Positions 32,270 to 42,737 of a stretch of 64,000 nucleotides of DNA are shown one piece after another (position 1 is the stretch's first letter; each line of letters starts with the position of its first letter). A program made the translations under genes and the position numbers. This DNA is from Occultella kanbiaonis (GTDB taxonomy: Bacteria; Actinomycetota; Actinomycetes; Actinomycetales; Beutenbergiaceae): contig NZ_CP046175.1 in the NCBI RefSeq assembly GCF_009708215.1, positions 2,108,001 to 2,172,000 of the forward strand, read 5' to 3'. The notes below the pieces were generated by a model. The model searched no databases and was not told where the DNA came from. It saw only the letters and a program-made list of their open reading frames with translations.

Positions 32270-33844
32270 ATGAGCACCACTGGCGATACGGGGCAGCCGC
32301 GCACCGTGGCCGCCCTCGCAAGCGCGTTCGGACTGGCATTTCCGGACGCGTCCGACGCGGGGGCGACCACGCTCTCGGGCGTGAGTCTCGACAACCGCAC
32401 CGTCTCCGACGGAGACCTGTTCGCCGCCCTACCCGGTGCCAAGGCGCACGGCGCCGCGTTCGCAGCCAACGCCGTCGCGGCGGGTGCGGTGGCTATCCTC
32501 ACCGACGCCGCGGGCGACGAGCTGATCGCCACGCATGGCGGCGCTGCGCCGCGGGTGCCCGTGCTCGTGGCGGACGACCCCCGGCTGATCCTCGGGGACG
32601 TCTCCGCCTGGGTGCACCACAACCCGGCCGGATCGGTCCGGACGTTCGCGGTCACCGGCACGAACGGCAAGACCACCACCACGTACCTGCTCGAGGAGAT
32701 CCTCGCCGCCCTCGGCGGGCAGACCGGGCTGATCGGCACCGTCGAGCTCAAGGTCGGTCCGGACCGGACCCCCGCCCGGCTGACCACGCCGGAGGCACCG
32801 CAACTGCACGGGCTGCTCGCCGAGATGGTCGCAGCGGACGTCGACGCGGTGGTCATGGAAGTGTCCTCGCACGCCCTCGCCCTGCACCGGGTGGACGGGG
32901 TGGTCTTCGACGTCGTCGCGTTCACCAACCTCACCGAGGACCACCTCGACTTCCACGGCGGCATCGAGCACTACTTCGAGGCCAAGGCCTCCCTGTTCAC
33001 CCCCCAGCACGCGCGCCGGGGGGTGGTGCTCGTCGACGACGCCTGGGGCCGACGGCTGGCGGAGCAGGCGAGCATCGACGTCGTCACCGTGGGGACCGGC
33101 AAGGCCGGCCAGGACGCCGACTGGATGATCGTCATCAACCACGCTGCCGCCGACCACACCGACTTCACGATCACGCACACCTCGGGGCGCAGCCTCTCGA
33201 CGTCGGTCCACCTGCCGGGCCGGTTCAACGTCGCCAACGCCGCGGTGGCGCTGGTGATGGCGATCGAGTCCGGCAGCACGCCGGCCGAGCTGAACCACGC
33301 GCTGCCGCACGGCCTGCGCGCACCCGTCCCCGGCCGGATGGAGCTGGTCGCGAACCGGCCGCGGTGCATCGTCGACTTCGCCCACAACGCGGACGCGCTG
33401 CACCTGGCGCTGGCGGCCCTGCGGCCCTCGACGAAGGGCCGGTTGTTCGTGGTGTTCGGCGCGACCGGGGAACGGGACCGGGGCAAGCGAGCGGTGATGG
33501 GGCGGGTCGCCGTCGAGAACGCGGACGTCGTCGTGATCACCGACGACGACCCACATGACGAGGATCCGACCGCGATCCGTGCCGAGGTGATGGCCGGGGC
33601 GCTCCGCGCGCTGCCCACGGCGCAGCGCGCCGGCCGCGGTGTCGACCTGTTCGAGGTCGCGCCGCGGCGCACCGCGATCCACCGTGCGATCAGATTCGCA
33701 GGCCCGGCCGATACCGTGCTGATAGCGGGTCGCGGGCACGAGACCCTGCAGGAGATCGCCGGGGTGGAGTTCCACCTCGACGACCGGGAGGAGGTGCGCA
33801 CCGCGATGTCCGAGCGGTCCCCCCAGCGCACCGAGGAGCCATGA
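32270..33844 (+). CDS. murE: UDP-MurNAc-tripeptide ligase MurE (probably L-lysine or similar diamine)
   Basis: Adds the third amino acid of the stem peptide. The protein has 524 residues from the ATG at 32270 (another ATG at 32240 overlaps ftsI). ATP site GTNGKT at 130-135; HALALHRVDG and NLTEDHLDFHG; the carbamylated lysine in EAKASLF. The diamine-recognition motif reads DDPH at 426-429. Meso-DAP enzymes have DNPR, where the arginine holds the extra carboxylate. Its absence points to lysine or ornithine at position 3, as in many Micrococcales. This specificity is inferred. Confidence 0.95.
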   Translation: MSTTGDTGQPRTVAALASAFGLAFPDASDAGATTLSGVSLDNRTVSDGDLFAALPGAKAHGAAFAANAVAAGAVAILTDAAGDELIATHGGAAPRVPVLVADDPRLILGDVSAWVHHNPAGSVRTFAVTGTNGKTTTTYLLEEILAALGGQTGLIGTVELKVGPDRTPARLTTPEAPQLHGLLAEMVAADVDAVVMEVSSHALALHRVDGVVFDVVAFTNLTEDHLDFHGGIEHYFEAKASLFTPQHARRGVVLVDDAWGRRLAEQASIDVVTVGTGKAGQDADWMIVINHAAADHTDFTITHTSGRSLSTSVHLPGRFNVANAAVALVMAIESGSTPAELNHALPHGLRAPVPGRMELVANRPRCIVDFAHNADALHLALAALRPSTKGRLFVVFGATGERDRGKRAVMGRVAVENADVVVITDDDPHDEDPTAIRAEVMAGALRALPTAQRAGRGVDLFEVAPRRTAIHRAIRFAGPADTVLIAGRGHETLQEIAGVEFHLDDREEVRTAMSERSPQRTEEP

Positions 33845-35286
33845 TCGAACTCACAGTGGCGCAGATCGCCGCCAGCACGGGCGGGCGGGTGATCTGGCCC
33901 GAGGGGACCGGTGCGCCCTCCGGCCGGCAGCCCGAGACGCCCGTCGTCACCACCGTCGTCATCGACTCCCGGGACGCCGCACCAGCGGCGTTGTTCGTCG
34001 CGCTGCCCGGCGAGCACGTCGACGGTCACGACTATGTGGCCGGAGCGCTCGAGCGCGGCGCCGTCACGGCACTGGTCGCCCGCCCGGTCGCCGGGGCGGT
34101 CGCGCCACTGGTGCTCGTTCCCGACGTCCAGCGGGCCCTCGGGGACCTGGCCCGTACGGTCCTGGCCACCCTCCGCGCCGAGCGGGACGTGCTGGTCGTC
34201 GCGATCACCGGCTCCGCAGGCAAGACGAGCACCAAGGACCTGCTCTCCCGGCTCCTCGCGCCGCTCGGACCGCTGATCGCCCCGGTCGGCTCGTTCAACA
34301 ACGAGATCGGGCTGCCGCTGACCGTCCTGCGCGCCGATCGCGACACCGTGGCGCTGGTGCTGGAGATGGGCGCCGACGCCCCCGGCAACCTCACCTACCT
34401 CACCGGCATCGCGCCCCCGGACATCGCCGTCGTCCTCATGGTCGGCTCGGCCCACCTGGCCGGGTTCGGTGACCGGGACGGGATCGCCGCCGCGAAGTCC
34501 GAGCTCGTCCAGGGTCTGCGCAGCCACGGTGTCGCGGTTCTGAACGCCGACGACCGGCGCGTGGCCGCGATGGCCCCGCTGGCGGCGGGGGAGCGGGTGC
34601 TGACGTTCGGCGCCGAGACCCCGGGCGCCGACGTCCGCGCCGCCGACGTCCGCCTCGAGGCCGGCGGGCACGCGAGGTTCACGCTCACGACGGCGCAGGG
34701 TGCCGCCGACGTGACCCTGGCCCTGGTCGGTACCCACCACGTCACCAACGCCCTGGCCGCCGCGACCGTCGCGCTCGAACTCGGCCGCCCGCTCGCGGAG
34801 GTCGCGCAGGTGCTCGCCGACGCGGGCCCGCTCAGCCCGCACCGGATGCAGGTCTCGACCGTCGCCGGTGATGTGAGCCTCATCGACGACGCGTACAACG
34901 CCAACCCGGACTCCATGCGCGCCGGCATCGACGCCCTGGTCGCGATGGCGGGCGCCGAGCGGCGCAGCGTCGCCGTGCTCGGCGAGATGCTCGAACTCGG
35001 AGCCACCGGCCCCGGTGAGCACGAGGCGGTCGGTCGCTACCTCGTCGAGCGTGGCGTCGACCGGCTCGTCGTCATCGGCGACGGAGCCCTCCCGATCGCG
35101 GACGGAGCCCGCGCCGCCGGCGCAACGGCCGCCGTCGTCAGCACGTTCGGCGGTGTCGACGAGGCGATCGAGGCGCTGGGTGCGCTCCTGCGCCACGGCG
35201 ACGTCGTCCTCGTCAAGTCCTCCAAGGGGTCCGGGCTGGCGCGGCTCGCCGACCGCCTCACCGAACTCGCGGAGGTTCAACCGTGA
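33841..35286 (+). CDS. murF: UDP-MurNAc-tripeptide:D-Ala-D-Ala ligase MurF
   Basis: Adds D-Ala-D-Ala to complete the pentapeptide. The protein has 481 residues with the MurE-like N-domain ([26 protein letters not shown]), ATP site [36 protein letters not shown], and the C-terminal AYNANPDSM motif. The ATG overlaps the murE stop by 4 bp. Confidence 0.97.
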   Translation: MIELTVAQIAASTGGRVIWPEGTGAPSGRQPETPVVTTVVIDSRDAAPAALFVALPGEHVDGHDYVAGALERGAVTALVARPVAGAVAPLVLVPDVQRALGDLARTVLATLRAERDVLVVAITGSAGKTSTKDLLSRLLAPLGPLIAPVGSFNNEIGLPLTVLRADRDTVALVLEMGADAPGNLTYLTGIAPPDIAVVLMVGSAHLAGFGDRDGIAAAKSELVQGLRSHGVAVLNADDRRVAAMAPLAAGERVLTFGAETPGADVRAADVRLEAGGHARFTLTTAQGAADVTLALVGTHHVTNALAAATVALELGRPLAEVAQVLADAGPLSPHRMQVSTVAGDVSLIDDAYNANPDSMRAGIDALVAMAGAERRSVAVLGEMLELGATGPGEHEAVGRYLVERGVDRLVVIGDGALPIADGARAAGATAAVVSTFGGVDEAIEALGALLRHGDVVLVKSSKGSGLARLADRLTELAEVQP

Positions 35287-36365
35287 TCGCCATCCTCGCC
35301 TCCGGGGCGGTGGCCCTGATCGTCTCCCTGTTCGGCACCCCGCTGTTCATCAGGTTCCTGGTCCACCGCAACTACGGCCAGTTCATCCGCCAGGACGGCC
35401 CGACGGCGCACTTCACCAAGCGCGGTACGCCCACCATGGGCGGCGTGGTCATCATCATGGCCACGCTGATCGCGTACGCGTTCGCGAACGTCTTCGCCGG
35501 GAGCAGGCCGAGCGCATCGGGCCTGCTGCTGTTGTTCCTGATGGTCGGCCTCGGTGTGGTCGGCTTCCTCGACGACTTCATCAAGATCAGCCGACAACGA
35601 TCCCTCGGCCTGAGCCCGAAGTGGAAGATCATCGGCCAGGGCGTGGTCGGCATCGTGTTCTCGGTGCTCGTGCTGCAGTTCCCGAACGACCGCTGGCGCA
35701 CCCCGGCGAGCACGCACATCTCGTTCTCGCGTGACCTCGGCATCGACCTCGCGTTCGCCGGGGCCACGGTCGGGCTGATCCTGTTCGTGATCTGGGCGAA
35801 CTTCCTGATCACCGCGTGGTCGAACGCGGTCAACATCACCGACGGCCTGGACGGCCTTGCCACGGGCGCCTCGATGTTCGTGTTCGGCGCGTACGTGCTC
35901 GTGACGATGTGGCAGATGAACCAGAGCTGCCAGATCCTCTCCAGCGTCGGGCAGAGCTGTTACGAGGTGCGCGACCCCCGCGATCTGGCGATCATCGCCG
36001 CCGCGATCGTCGGCTCCTGCTTCGGGTTCCTCTGGTGGAACGCCTCCCCGGCGAAGATCTTCATGGGCGACACTGGCTCGCTGGCCCTCGGCGGCGCGCT
36101 GGCCGGGATCTCGATCCTGACCCGCACCGAGATCCTCGCCGCGATCATCGGCGGCCTGTTCGTGATCATCATCCTCTCCGACATGATCCAGATCGGGTTC
36201 TTCAAGATGACCGGCAGGCGCGTCTTCAAGATGGCCCCCCTGCACCACCATTTCGAGCTGATGGGCTGGGGTGAGGTCACGATCGTGATCCGGTTCTGGA
36301 TCATCGCCGCCCTGTTCGTGTGCGCCGGGCTCGGCATCTTCTACGCCGAATGGGTCGTCGGTTGA
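35283..36365 (+). CDS. mraY: phospho-MurNAc-pentapeptide transferase MraY
   Basis: Makes lipid I by moving phospho-MurNAc-pentapeptide to undecaprenyl phosphate. The protein has 360 residues and about ten membrane helices. Conserved loops are [26 protein letters not shown] (catalytic Asp pair), [26 protein letters not shown] and the HHHFEL histidines. GTG start overlapping the murF stop. Confidence 0.97.
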   Translation: MIAILASGAVALIVSLFGTPLFIRFLVHRNYGQFIRQDGPTAHFTKRGTPTMGGVVIIMATLIAYAFANVFAGSRPSASGLLLLFLMVGLGVVGFLDDFIKISRQRSLGLSPKWKIIGQGVVGIVFSVLVLQFPNDRWRTPASTHISFSRDLGIDLAFAGATVGLILFVIWANFLITAWSNAVNITDGLDGLATGASMFVFGAYVLVTMWQMNQSCQILSSVGQSCYEVRDPRDLAIIAAAIVGSCFGFLWWNASPAKIFMGDTGSLALGGALAGISILTRTEILAAIIGGLFVIIILSDMIQIGFFKMTGRRVFKMAPLHHHFELMGWGEVTIVIRFWIIAALFVCAGLGIFYAEWVVG

Positions 36366-37825
36366 GCGCCGGAGCCGCCATCGACGAACTCCGCGGGACG
36401 CGGGTCCTGGTCGCCGGCCTCGGCGCGTCCGGTCGCTCCGCCGTCGCCGTGCTCACCGAACTGGGTGCCAAGGTCACCGCCGTCGACGCCGACCCGCGCG
36501 TGGGCGACCGGGTGGACCTCCCGCCCGGCGTCGCCCTGATCGCGGACGCCGACCCGGAGGCCCTCGCCGAGCGCGCACTCGGGACCGACCCCGCCATCGT
36601 CGTCACCTCGCCCGGGCTGAACCCGCGCACCCCGGTGCTGGCCCACGCCGTCACGGCTGGGATACCGGTCTGGAGCGAGGTGGAGCTCGCCTGGCAGATC
36701 TGCAGGCCCGACGTCGACTGGCTCACCCTGACCGGCACGAACGGCAAGACCACGACCGTCGGCATGCTCGCCTCGATCCTGGCCGCGGCCGGCCGCAATG
36801 CGCCGGCCGTCGGCAACGTCGGCACCCCGATCGCCGAGACGGTCCTGAACTCCCGCGCCGGCGGGGCCAGGCTCGACGCCCTGGCGGTGGAGCTCTCGAG
36901 CTTCCAGCTGCACTTCACCTACTCGGTGTCACCCGTGGCCGGGGCGTGCCTGAACATCGCCGACGACCACCTCGACTGGCACGGCGGCTACGCCGGCTAC
37001 GCGGCGGACAAGGCCCGGGTCTACTCGGGCGCGCGAGTGGCGTGCGTGTACAACGTGGCCGACCCGGCGACCCGCGCCATGGTCGAGGCGGCCGACGTGA
37101 TCGACGGTGCCCGCGCCGTCGGGTTCACGCTCGGTTCCCCGGGGCTCAGCGAGGTCGGCCTCGTCGAGGACGTCCTCGCTGACCGGGCGTTCGTGCCGAA
37201 CCGGTCCAGCCACGCCGCGGAACTCGGCACGCTCGCCGACCTCGCGCACCTCGCCACCGGACCGCTCCCGCCGCACATCGTCGCGAACGCGCTCGCGGCC
37301 GCCGCGCTCGCCAGGGCTGCCGACGTGCCGGCGCCCGCCGTGGCGCAGGGGCTGCGCTCCTACGCGCCCGGCGGGCACCGGATGGAGCACGTGGCCACGA
37401 TCGACGGCGTCCGTTACGTCGACGACTCCAAGGCCACCAATGCGCACGCGGCCGCTGCCGCACTGGCGGGCGTCGAGCACGGCCGGGCGGTCTGGATCGC
37501 GGGCGGTCTCGCCAAGGGCGCCCGGTTCGACGAGCTCGTCTCCTCGCGCCGGGACCGGCTGCGCGCCGTCGTGGTGATCGGGGTGGATCCCGAGCCCATC
37601 GTGGACGCACTTTCCCGACACGCCCCCGACCTCCCGCGAACCGTGGTGCCTGCTGGTGACACTGAGGTCATGAGGACAGCAGTGGCCCAGGCGCGTGATT
37701 ACGCCCGGACGGGCGACGTGGTCCTGCTCGCGCCCGCCTGTGCCTCGATGGACCAGTTCCGCTCCTACGCCGAGCGCGGCGAGAAGTTCGCCGCCGCCGT
37801 GGCCGCATTGGCGGCGGCCCGATGA
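36350..37825 (+). CDS. murD: UDP-MurNAc-L-Ala:D-Glu ligase MurD
   Basis: Adds D-glutamate to UDP-MurNAc-L-Ala. The protein has about 491 residues: N-domain [20 protein letters not shown] site [25 protein letters not shown], and C-domain [11 protein letters not shown]. The start is uncertain: ATG 36350 overlaps mraY by 16 bp, while a TTG at 36362 would give the same kind of 4-bp stop/start overlap (TTGA) used by its neighbours. Neither has a clear ribosome site. Confidence 0.95.
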   Translation: MGRRLSAGAAIDELRGTRVLVAGLGASGRSAVAVLTELGAKVTAVDADPRVGDRVDLPPGVALIADADPEALAERALGTDPAIVVTSPGLNPRTPVLAHAVTAGIPVWSEVELAWQICRPDVDWLTLTGTNGKTTTVGMLASILAAAGRNAPAVGNVGTPIAETVLNSRAGGARLDALAVELSSFQLHFTYSVSPVAGACLNIADDHLDWHGGYAGYAADKARVYSGARVACVYNVADPATRAMVEAADVIDGARAVGFTLGSPGLSEVGLVEDVLADRAFVPNRSSHAAELGTLADLAHLATGPLPPHIVANALAAAALARAADVPAPAVAQGLRSYAPGGHRMEHVATIDGVRYVDDSKATNAHAAAAALAGVEHGRAVWIAGGLAKGARFDELVSSRRDRLRAVVVIGVDPEPIVDALSRHAPDLPRTVVPAGDTEVMRTAVAQARDYARTGDVVLLAPACASMDQFRSYAERGEKFAAAVAALAAAR

Positions 37826-39198
37826 CCACGACCGAGGCGCCCCGGCGCACCGCGACCCGTCCCGCCCGCAGGCCGACCACCCGGGCCACGAGCAGCCGGG
37901 CGGCGAGCAGCCGGACGGCGACCGGCTCCGGGCGGGCGGGCACGGGCCGCGCCACGACCGCTTCGAACCGGACCAAGGCGGCGCCGGTAGCACGCACCGC
38001 GACCTGGAGCTCCCCGGCGACGAGCTACTACCTGGTCGGGGGAGCCACACTCCTGCTGCTCCTCCTCGGGCTCGTGATGGTGCTGTCCGCCTCCACGGTC
38101 TACTCCTTGCGGGACACGGAGGGTGCGACACCGTTCGCGGACTTCCTCAACCAGGCGAAGTTCGCGATCATCGCGGCGCCGGTCGCCTACGGGATCTCCC
38201 GGCTGCCGGTTGGTTGGATCCGCAAGCTGGCCTGGGTGGGCATCATCGGTGCCCTCGGCCTGCAGCTGTTGGTCTTCAGCCCACTCTCCCTGAGCCAGGG
38301 CGGGAACTCCGGCTGGATCCACATCGGCCCGCAGAACCTGCAGCCGGCCGAGTTCTCCAAGCTGGCGCTAGCGGTCTGGCTCGGCGCGGTGCTCGCAGCG
38401 AAGGGGCCGCTGCTGAAGAAGTGGTCGCACGTGCTGATGCCTGCCGTGCTGGTCGCGGGTCTCTTCCTGGGCATCGTCCTGTACACACACGACCTGGGCA
38501 CGGCCCTGATCCTGATCGCCCTCGTCGCCGGCGCCCTCTGGGTGGCCGGGGTGCCACTGTCGATGTTCTCTCTCGCGGCCGCCGGGGTCACCGCGGCGGT
38601 CGCCTACCTCGCAGTCTCCTCGGCGAACCGCCGCGAACGCCTGCTGAGCTTCCTCTCCCCGGAGACCGCGGACCCGATGGGACTCGGGCTGCAGCCCCGG
38701 CACGCGCTCGGCGGCCTCGGCACCGGCGGCATCTCCGGCGTGGGCCTGGGTGGCTCCCGCGAGAAGTGGCTCTGGCTGCCGGAAGGGCACAACGACTACA
38801 TCTTCGCGATCATCGGCGAGGAGCTCGGCCTGCTCGGCACGCTCCTCGTGCTCGTCCTGTTCGGTGCGCTCGCGGTCGGGCTGACCCGGATCATCAAGCG
38901 GCACCCGGACCCGTTCGTGAAGATCACCACCGCCGCGATCGGCTGCTGGATCATCGGGCAGGCGCTCATCAACATCGGCGTCGTGATCGGGGTGCTCCCG
39001 GTGATCGGGCTGCCACTGCCGCTCGTCTCCGCGGGCGGTTCGGCACTGGTCACCACGCTCGCCGCGCTCGGGATCGTGCTCGCCTTCGCCCGCAGTGAAC
39101 CCGGCGCGAAGGAGGCGCTCGCGGCGCGTAAGGCATCGGTGCGCCGGTCGCTCGCCGTGATCGCGCCACGGCTGGCCTCGGGCAAGGCACGTGGCTGA
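37822..39198 (+). CDS. ftsW: septal peptidoglycan polymerase FtsW
   Basis: SEDS-family glycosyltransferase of 458 residues that polymerises lipid II with FtsI. A cytoplasmic Arg/Thr/Ser/Ala-rich tail covers the first 70 residues, then ten membrane helices. SEDS signatures are GNSGWIHIGPQNLQPAEFSKLAL, FLSPETADP, the GGLGTGGISGVGLGGSREKW loop, LPEGHNDYIFAIIGEELG and LPLPLVSAGGSALV. ATG overlaps the murD stop. Confidence 0.95.
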   Translation: MTTTEAPRRTATRPARRPTTRATSSRAASSRTATGSGRAGTGRATTASNRTKAAPVARTATWSSPATSYYLVGGATLLLLLLGLVMVLSASTVYSLRDTEGATPFADFLNQAKFAIIAAPVAYGISRLPVGWIRKLAWVGIIGALGLQLLVFSPLSLSQGGNSGWIHIGPQNLQPAEFSKLALAVWLGAVLAAKGPLLKKWSHVLMPAVLVAGLFLGIVLYTHDLGTALILIALVAGALWVAGVPLSMFSLAAAGVTAAVAYLAVSSANRRERLLSFLSPETADPMGLGLQPRHALGGLGTGGISGVGLGGSREKWLWLPEGHNDYIFAIIGEELGLLGTLLVLVLFGALAVGLTRIIKRHPDPFVKITTAAIGCWIIGQALINIGVVIGVLPVIGLPLPLVSAGGSALVTTLAALGIVLAFARSEPGAKEALAARKASVRRSLAVIAPRLASGKARG

Positions 39199-40333
39199 CC
39201 TGAGCGTGGTCCTGGCCGGTGGTGGCACGGCCGGACACGTCAATCCGCTGCTCGCCACCGCCGCGGAGCTGCGCCGCCAGGACCGGGACACCCGCATCCT
39301 CGTGCTCGGCACGGCCGAGGGCCTCGAGGCGGACCTGGTGCCCGCGGCGGGGCTGGAGCTCACGGTCATCCCCAAGGTGCCGCTGCCGCGCCGCCCCTCC
39401 ACCGAGTGGCTCGCGTTCCCGGGACGGTGGCGCACCGCCGTCCGGACCGCCGCCGACGCCCTGGCGGCCGTCGACGCCGACGTCGTGGTCGGCTTCGGTG
39501 GCTACGTCGCCACGCCCGCCTACATCGCGGCCCGACGGCGGGGCGTACCGATCGTCGTGCACGAACAGAACGCACGCCCCGGCCTGGCGAACCGCGTCGG
39601 CGCGAGGTTCGCGGCCGCCGTCGGCGTGACGTTCCCGGGCAGCTCGCTGCCGGGTGCGCAGCTCGTGGGGCTGCCGCTGCGACCCGCGATCGCCGACCTC
39701 GTCGCCGCGCGGACCACCGATTCGGCCGGGGCCGCCCGGCACGGGGCGCAGCGCCTCGGGCTGGACCCCGAACGGACCACGGTGGTCGTCACGGGCGGTT
39801 CGCTCGGCGCCCTCCGGCTGAACACCGCCGTGCCGCAGGTGGCGGCCGAGCTCGTCGACGCCGGTGCCCAGGTGCTGCATCTGACCGGCCGGGGCAAGTC
39901 GGAGACCGTCACCCGGGCGCTGGCCGACCTCGACGATCCGGTGCGGGCCCATTACCACGTGCGCGAGTACCTGGCCGAGATGGAGGACGCGCTCGCCTGC
40001 GCCGACCTCGTGATCGCCCGCGCCGGCGCGGGCACGGTCAGCGAGCTCACCGCGCTCGGTATCCCCGCCGTGTATGTGCCGCTGCCCGTCGGCAACGGCG
40101 AGCAGCGCCTGAACGCGGCCGCGACCGTGGCGGCCGGTGGCGGCATTCTCGTTCCGGACGCGGACCTCACCGGTGTCTGGCTGAGCGAACGCGTGCTGCC
40201 GCTCGTCGCCGACGCCGACCGGCTCGCCGACATGGGCCACCGGGCCGCCTCCGTGGGGGTCCGGGACGGCGCCGCGCGCCTGGTCGGCCTGGTGCTGGCC
40301 GCGGCCCACCGCGACGAGTCCGGGCCGACATGA
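39191..40333 (+). CDS. murG: lipid II synthase MurG
   Basis: Adds GlcNAc to lipid I at the inner membrane face. The protein has 380 residues with two Rossmann domains. The N-terminal GGGTAGHVNPLLA loop, GFGGYVATPA, HEQNARPGLANR, TGGSLGALRLN and RAGAGTVSEL with PLPVGNGEQRLNA are all present. The GTG start overlaps ftsW by 8 bp. Confidence 0.97.
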   Translation: MADLSVVLAGGGTAGHVNPLLATAAELRRQDRDTRILVLGTAEGLEADLVPAAGLELTVIPKVPLPRRPSTEWLAFPGRWRTAVRTAADALAAVDADVVVGFGGYVATPAYIAARRRGVPIVVHEQNARPGLANRVGARFAAAVGVTFPGSSLPGAQLVGLPLRPAIADLVAARTTDSAGAARHGAQRLGLDPERTTVVVTGGSLGALRLNTAVPQVAAELVDAGAQVLHLTGRGKSETVTRALADLDDPVRAHYHVREYLAEMEDALACADLVIARAGAGTVSELTALGIPAVYVPLPVGNGEQRLNAAATVAAGGGILVPDADLTGVWLSERVLPLVADADRLADMGHRAASVGVRDGAARLVGLVLAAAHRDESGPT

Positions 40334-41703
40334 GGGTCCACTTCATCGCGATCGGTGGCGCCGGGATGTCCGTGGTGGCCGAGCTCATGCTCGCCCGTGG
40401 GCACGAGGTGAGCGGGTCCGACTCCCAGGCCTCCGACGCGCTGGACCGGCTCGCCCGGCTCGGCGCGCAGGTGCACGTAGGCCACGACCCGGCGCACGTC
40501 GACGGTGCGGACCTCGTGGTGGTCTCCTCCGCGATCCGTCCCGAGAACCCGGAGCTGCGCGCGGCACGGGCCGCCGGCATCGAGGTGATCCACCGGTCCC
40601 AGGGGCTCGCCCTCGCCGCCGCGGACACCGACTTCGTGGCCGTCGCCGGCGCCCACGGCAAGACCTCCACCTCCGCCATGCTCGCGGTGGCGTTGCGCGA
40701 GGCCGGGCTGGACCCGTCGTTCGCGATCGGCGGGCGCGTGCTCGCCCTCGGCACCGGTGCCCACCTGGGCAGCGGGACGGTGTTCGTGGCGGAGGCCGAC
40801 GAGTCCGACGGTTCGTTCCTGAACTACACCCCGCGCGTTGCCATCGTCACGAACATCGAACCCGACCACCTCGACCACTACGGCACCGCCGCGGCGTTCG
40901 AGGCGGCGTTCGACGCGTTCGCCGCCCGGGTCCGGCCCGACGGCGCCGTGATCGCCTGCGCGGACGACGAGGGCGCCCGGAGGTTCACCGACCGCGCGCG
41001 CGCCGCGGGGATCCGCGTGCTCACGTACGGGCTGGCGGCGGGCGCGGACGTCCGGATCGTCGAGACCGAACTCGGTGTGGGTTCCTCCGCCTCCCGGCTG
41101 CGCTCCGCTGCCGGGGAGTTCGAACTGGACCTGGCCGTCCCCGGAGCGCACAACGTCGCGAACGCGACGGGCGCGTGGTGCGCCGGGGTGGAGCTGGGTG
41201 TCGATCCGGCCGCCATGGCGAGCGCCCTCGGCACGTTCAGCGGCACGGCGCGCCGGTTCGAGGACAAGGGCACCGTCGCCGGTGTCCGGGTGGTCGACGA
41301 CTACGCGCACAATCCCACCAAGGTCGGTGCCGCCGTAGCGACCGCGCGCCGCTCGGCCGGGGCCGGGCGGGTCATCGTGCTGTTCCAGCCGCACCTGTTC
41401 TCACGCACCGAGGCGTTCGCCGCCGAGTTCGCCGACGCCCTCACCGGTGCCGACGAGGTGATCCTGACGTCGATCTACCCGGCCCGGGAGGACCCGCGGC
41501 CCGGTGTCACCTCCGCCCTCATCACCGACCGGCTGCCCGGGGCGCGCTACCTGCCGGACCACCTCGAGGCGGCCCACGCCGTCGCCGCTGCCGCGCGCAG
41601 CGGGGACCTCGTGGTGACCATCGGGGCCGGGGACGTGACTCTGCTCGGCCCGGTGATCCTCGCCGACCTCGCCGAGCGCGAGGGACAGGGACGGGCGCGA
41701 TGA
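40330..41703 (+). CDS. murC: UDP-MurNAc:L-alanine ligase MurC
   Basis: Adds the first amino acid of the stem peptide. The protein has 457 residues. HFIAIGGAGMSVVAELML start, ATP site VAGAHGKTSTSAM, EADESDGSFLNY, NIEPDHLDHYG, DDYAHNPTKV and FQPHLFSRT are conserved. ATGA overlap with murG. Confidence 0.97.
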   Translation: MRVHFIAIGGAGMSVVAELMLARGHEVSGSDSQASDALDRLARLGAQVHVGHDPAHVDGADLVVVSSAIRPENPELRAARAAGIEVIHRSQGLALAAADTDFVAVAGAHGKTSTSAMLAVALREAGLDPSFAIGGRVLALGTGAHLGSGTVFVAEADESDGSFLNYTPRVAIVTNIEPDHLDHYGTAAAFEAAFDAFAARVRPDGAVIACADDEGARRFTDRARAAGIRVLTYGLAAGADVRIVETELGVGSSASRLRSAAGEFELDLAVPGAHNVANATGAWCAGVELGVDPAAMASALGTFSGTARRFEDKGTVAGVRVVDDYAHNPTKVGAAVATARRSAGAGRVIVLFQPHLFSRTEAFAAEFADALTGADEVILTSIYPAREDPRPGVTSALITDRLPGARYLPDHLEAAHAVAAAARSGDLVVTIGAGDVTLLGPVILADLAEREGQGRAR

Positions 41704-42644
41704 GGGCACCGGCGAAGCCCCGCCAGACCGCGGCACCCGCGAAGCGCTCGGCACCCGCGAAGCGCACGTCGCCGGCGAAGGCCAAGCCGTCCGCCCGGCG
41801 GACGAACACGGCGACTGAGAGGCCGGCGGCACCGAAGCAGACGGTGACGACGACCGAGAAGCCGGCCGCCGCCGTCGTCGGTAGTTCGCCGGCGAGCCGG
41901 GTCAGCGGGCAGTTCGCCGAGAGGGTGGCCGAGCGGCGGACCGCCCGGCGCCGGTTGCGCTGGCGCACCATGGCCTGGATCGGTGCGGCCGTCCTGGTCG
42001 CGGCGGCGCTCGGCTGGCTGGTGCTGTACTCACCGGTCCTCGCCCTCGCCGAGGACGAGATCACGATCACGGGCACGACCGAGATCGTCACCGATGCCCA
42101 GGTCCGCGAGGTGGTCCAGGCCCAGGCCGGGGTGCCGCTCGCCCGCCTCGACACCGGCGCCATGGCCAACGGGATCGAGTCGCTGACCGGGGTGCTCGAC
42201 GTGCGGATCAGCCGGGTCTGGCCGTCCGGCGTCGAGGTGGCGGTCGAACCCCGGGTCCCGGTCGCCAGCGTGGCCGCCGACGGCGGCGGGTTCGCACTCC
42301 TGGACGCCGAGGGTGTGGAGCTGGCGCACACGGAGGCACCCACCGAGGCACTGCCGGTGATCACGGTGCCGCTCGGCGAGGAGGGCACCGCCGTTTCGCT
42401 GCAGGCGGTCCTGACGGTGCTGTCGCAGCTGCCGCCGGACCTGCTCGCCCAGGTCGCCGACGCCGGAGCACAGACGCCGAACCAGGTCCGGTTCACCCTG
42501 ACCGACGGGGCCGAGGTGATCTGGGGGAGTGCGGACGACGGCGACCTCAAGGTGGCCGTGCTGACCACTCTGCGCAGCGTCCCCGCGGCCGTCCCTCCGG
42601 CCGTCTACGACATCTCCGCTCCGCTCAGCCCGATCACCAGGTAG
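41700..42644 (+). CDS. ftsQ: cell division protein FtsQ/DivIB
   Basis: A 314-residue single-pass divisome protein. The first 95 residues are a cytoplasmic tail with Pro-Ala-Lys repeats (APAKR, SPAKAK), then a membrane helix at about 96-118 (MAWIGAAVLVAAALGWLVLY), a POTRA domain (ITITGTTEIVTDAQVREVVQAQ, VRISRVWPSGVEVAVEPRVPVA) and an FtsQ beta domain. The start overlaps the murC stop. A 231-bp gap with its own promoter signals follows before ftsZ. Confidence 0.92.
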   Translation: MRAPAKPRQTAAPAKRSAPAKRTSPAKAKPSARRTNTATERPAAPKQTVTTTEKPAAAVVGSSPASRVSGQFAERVAERRTARRRLRWRTMAWIGAAVLVAAALGWLVLYSPVLALAEDEITITGTTEIVTDAQVREVVQAQAGVPLARLDTGAMANGIESLTGVLDVRISRVWPSGVEVAVEPRVPVASVAADGGGFALLDAEGVELAHTEAPTEALPVITVPLGEEGTAVSLQAVLTVLSQLPPDLLAQVADAGAQTPNQVRFTLTDGAEVIWGSADDGDLKVAVLTTLRSVPAAVPPAVYDISAPLSPITR

Positions 42645-42708
42645 CCGGTGAATCGAACCCACGGCGCGACACGCCCGCGTGGTGATTGCCGAACGTCCCG
42701 ACGGCACC

Positions 42709-42714
42709 TAGCGT
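42709..42714 (+). promoter_or_regulatory. candidate -10 element upstream of ftsZ
   Basis: TAGCGT, about 162 nt before the ftsZ start. A transcript from here would carry the large dyad at 42738-42768 in its leader. Confidence 0.4.
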
Positions 42715-42737
42715 CATCTGCATCGAGAAAATGACAT

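Noticed and set aside
30394-32964. An 856-codon open frame on the minus strand across ftsI and murE
   Set aside because: It lies antisense to two certain genes, has no known motif and a biased composition. High-GC coding DNA leaves long open frames on the opposite strand by chance.
32971-35280. A 769-codon minus-strand open frame across murE-murF
   Set aside because: Antisense to two well-supported Mur ligases; no motif, no ribosome site.
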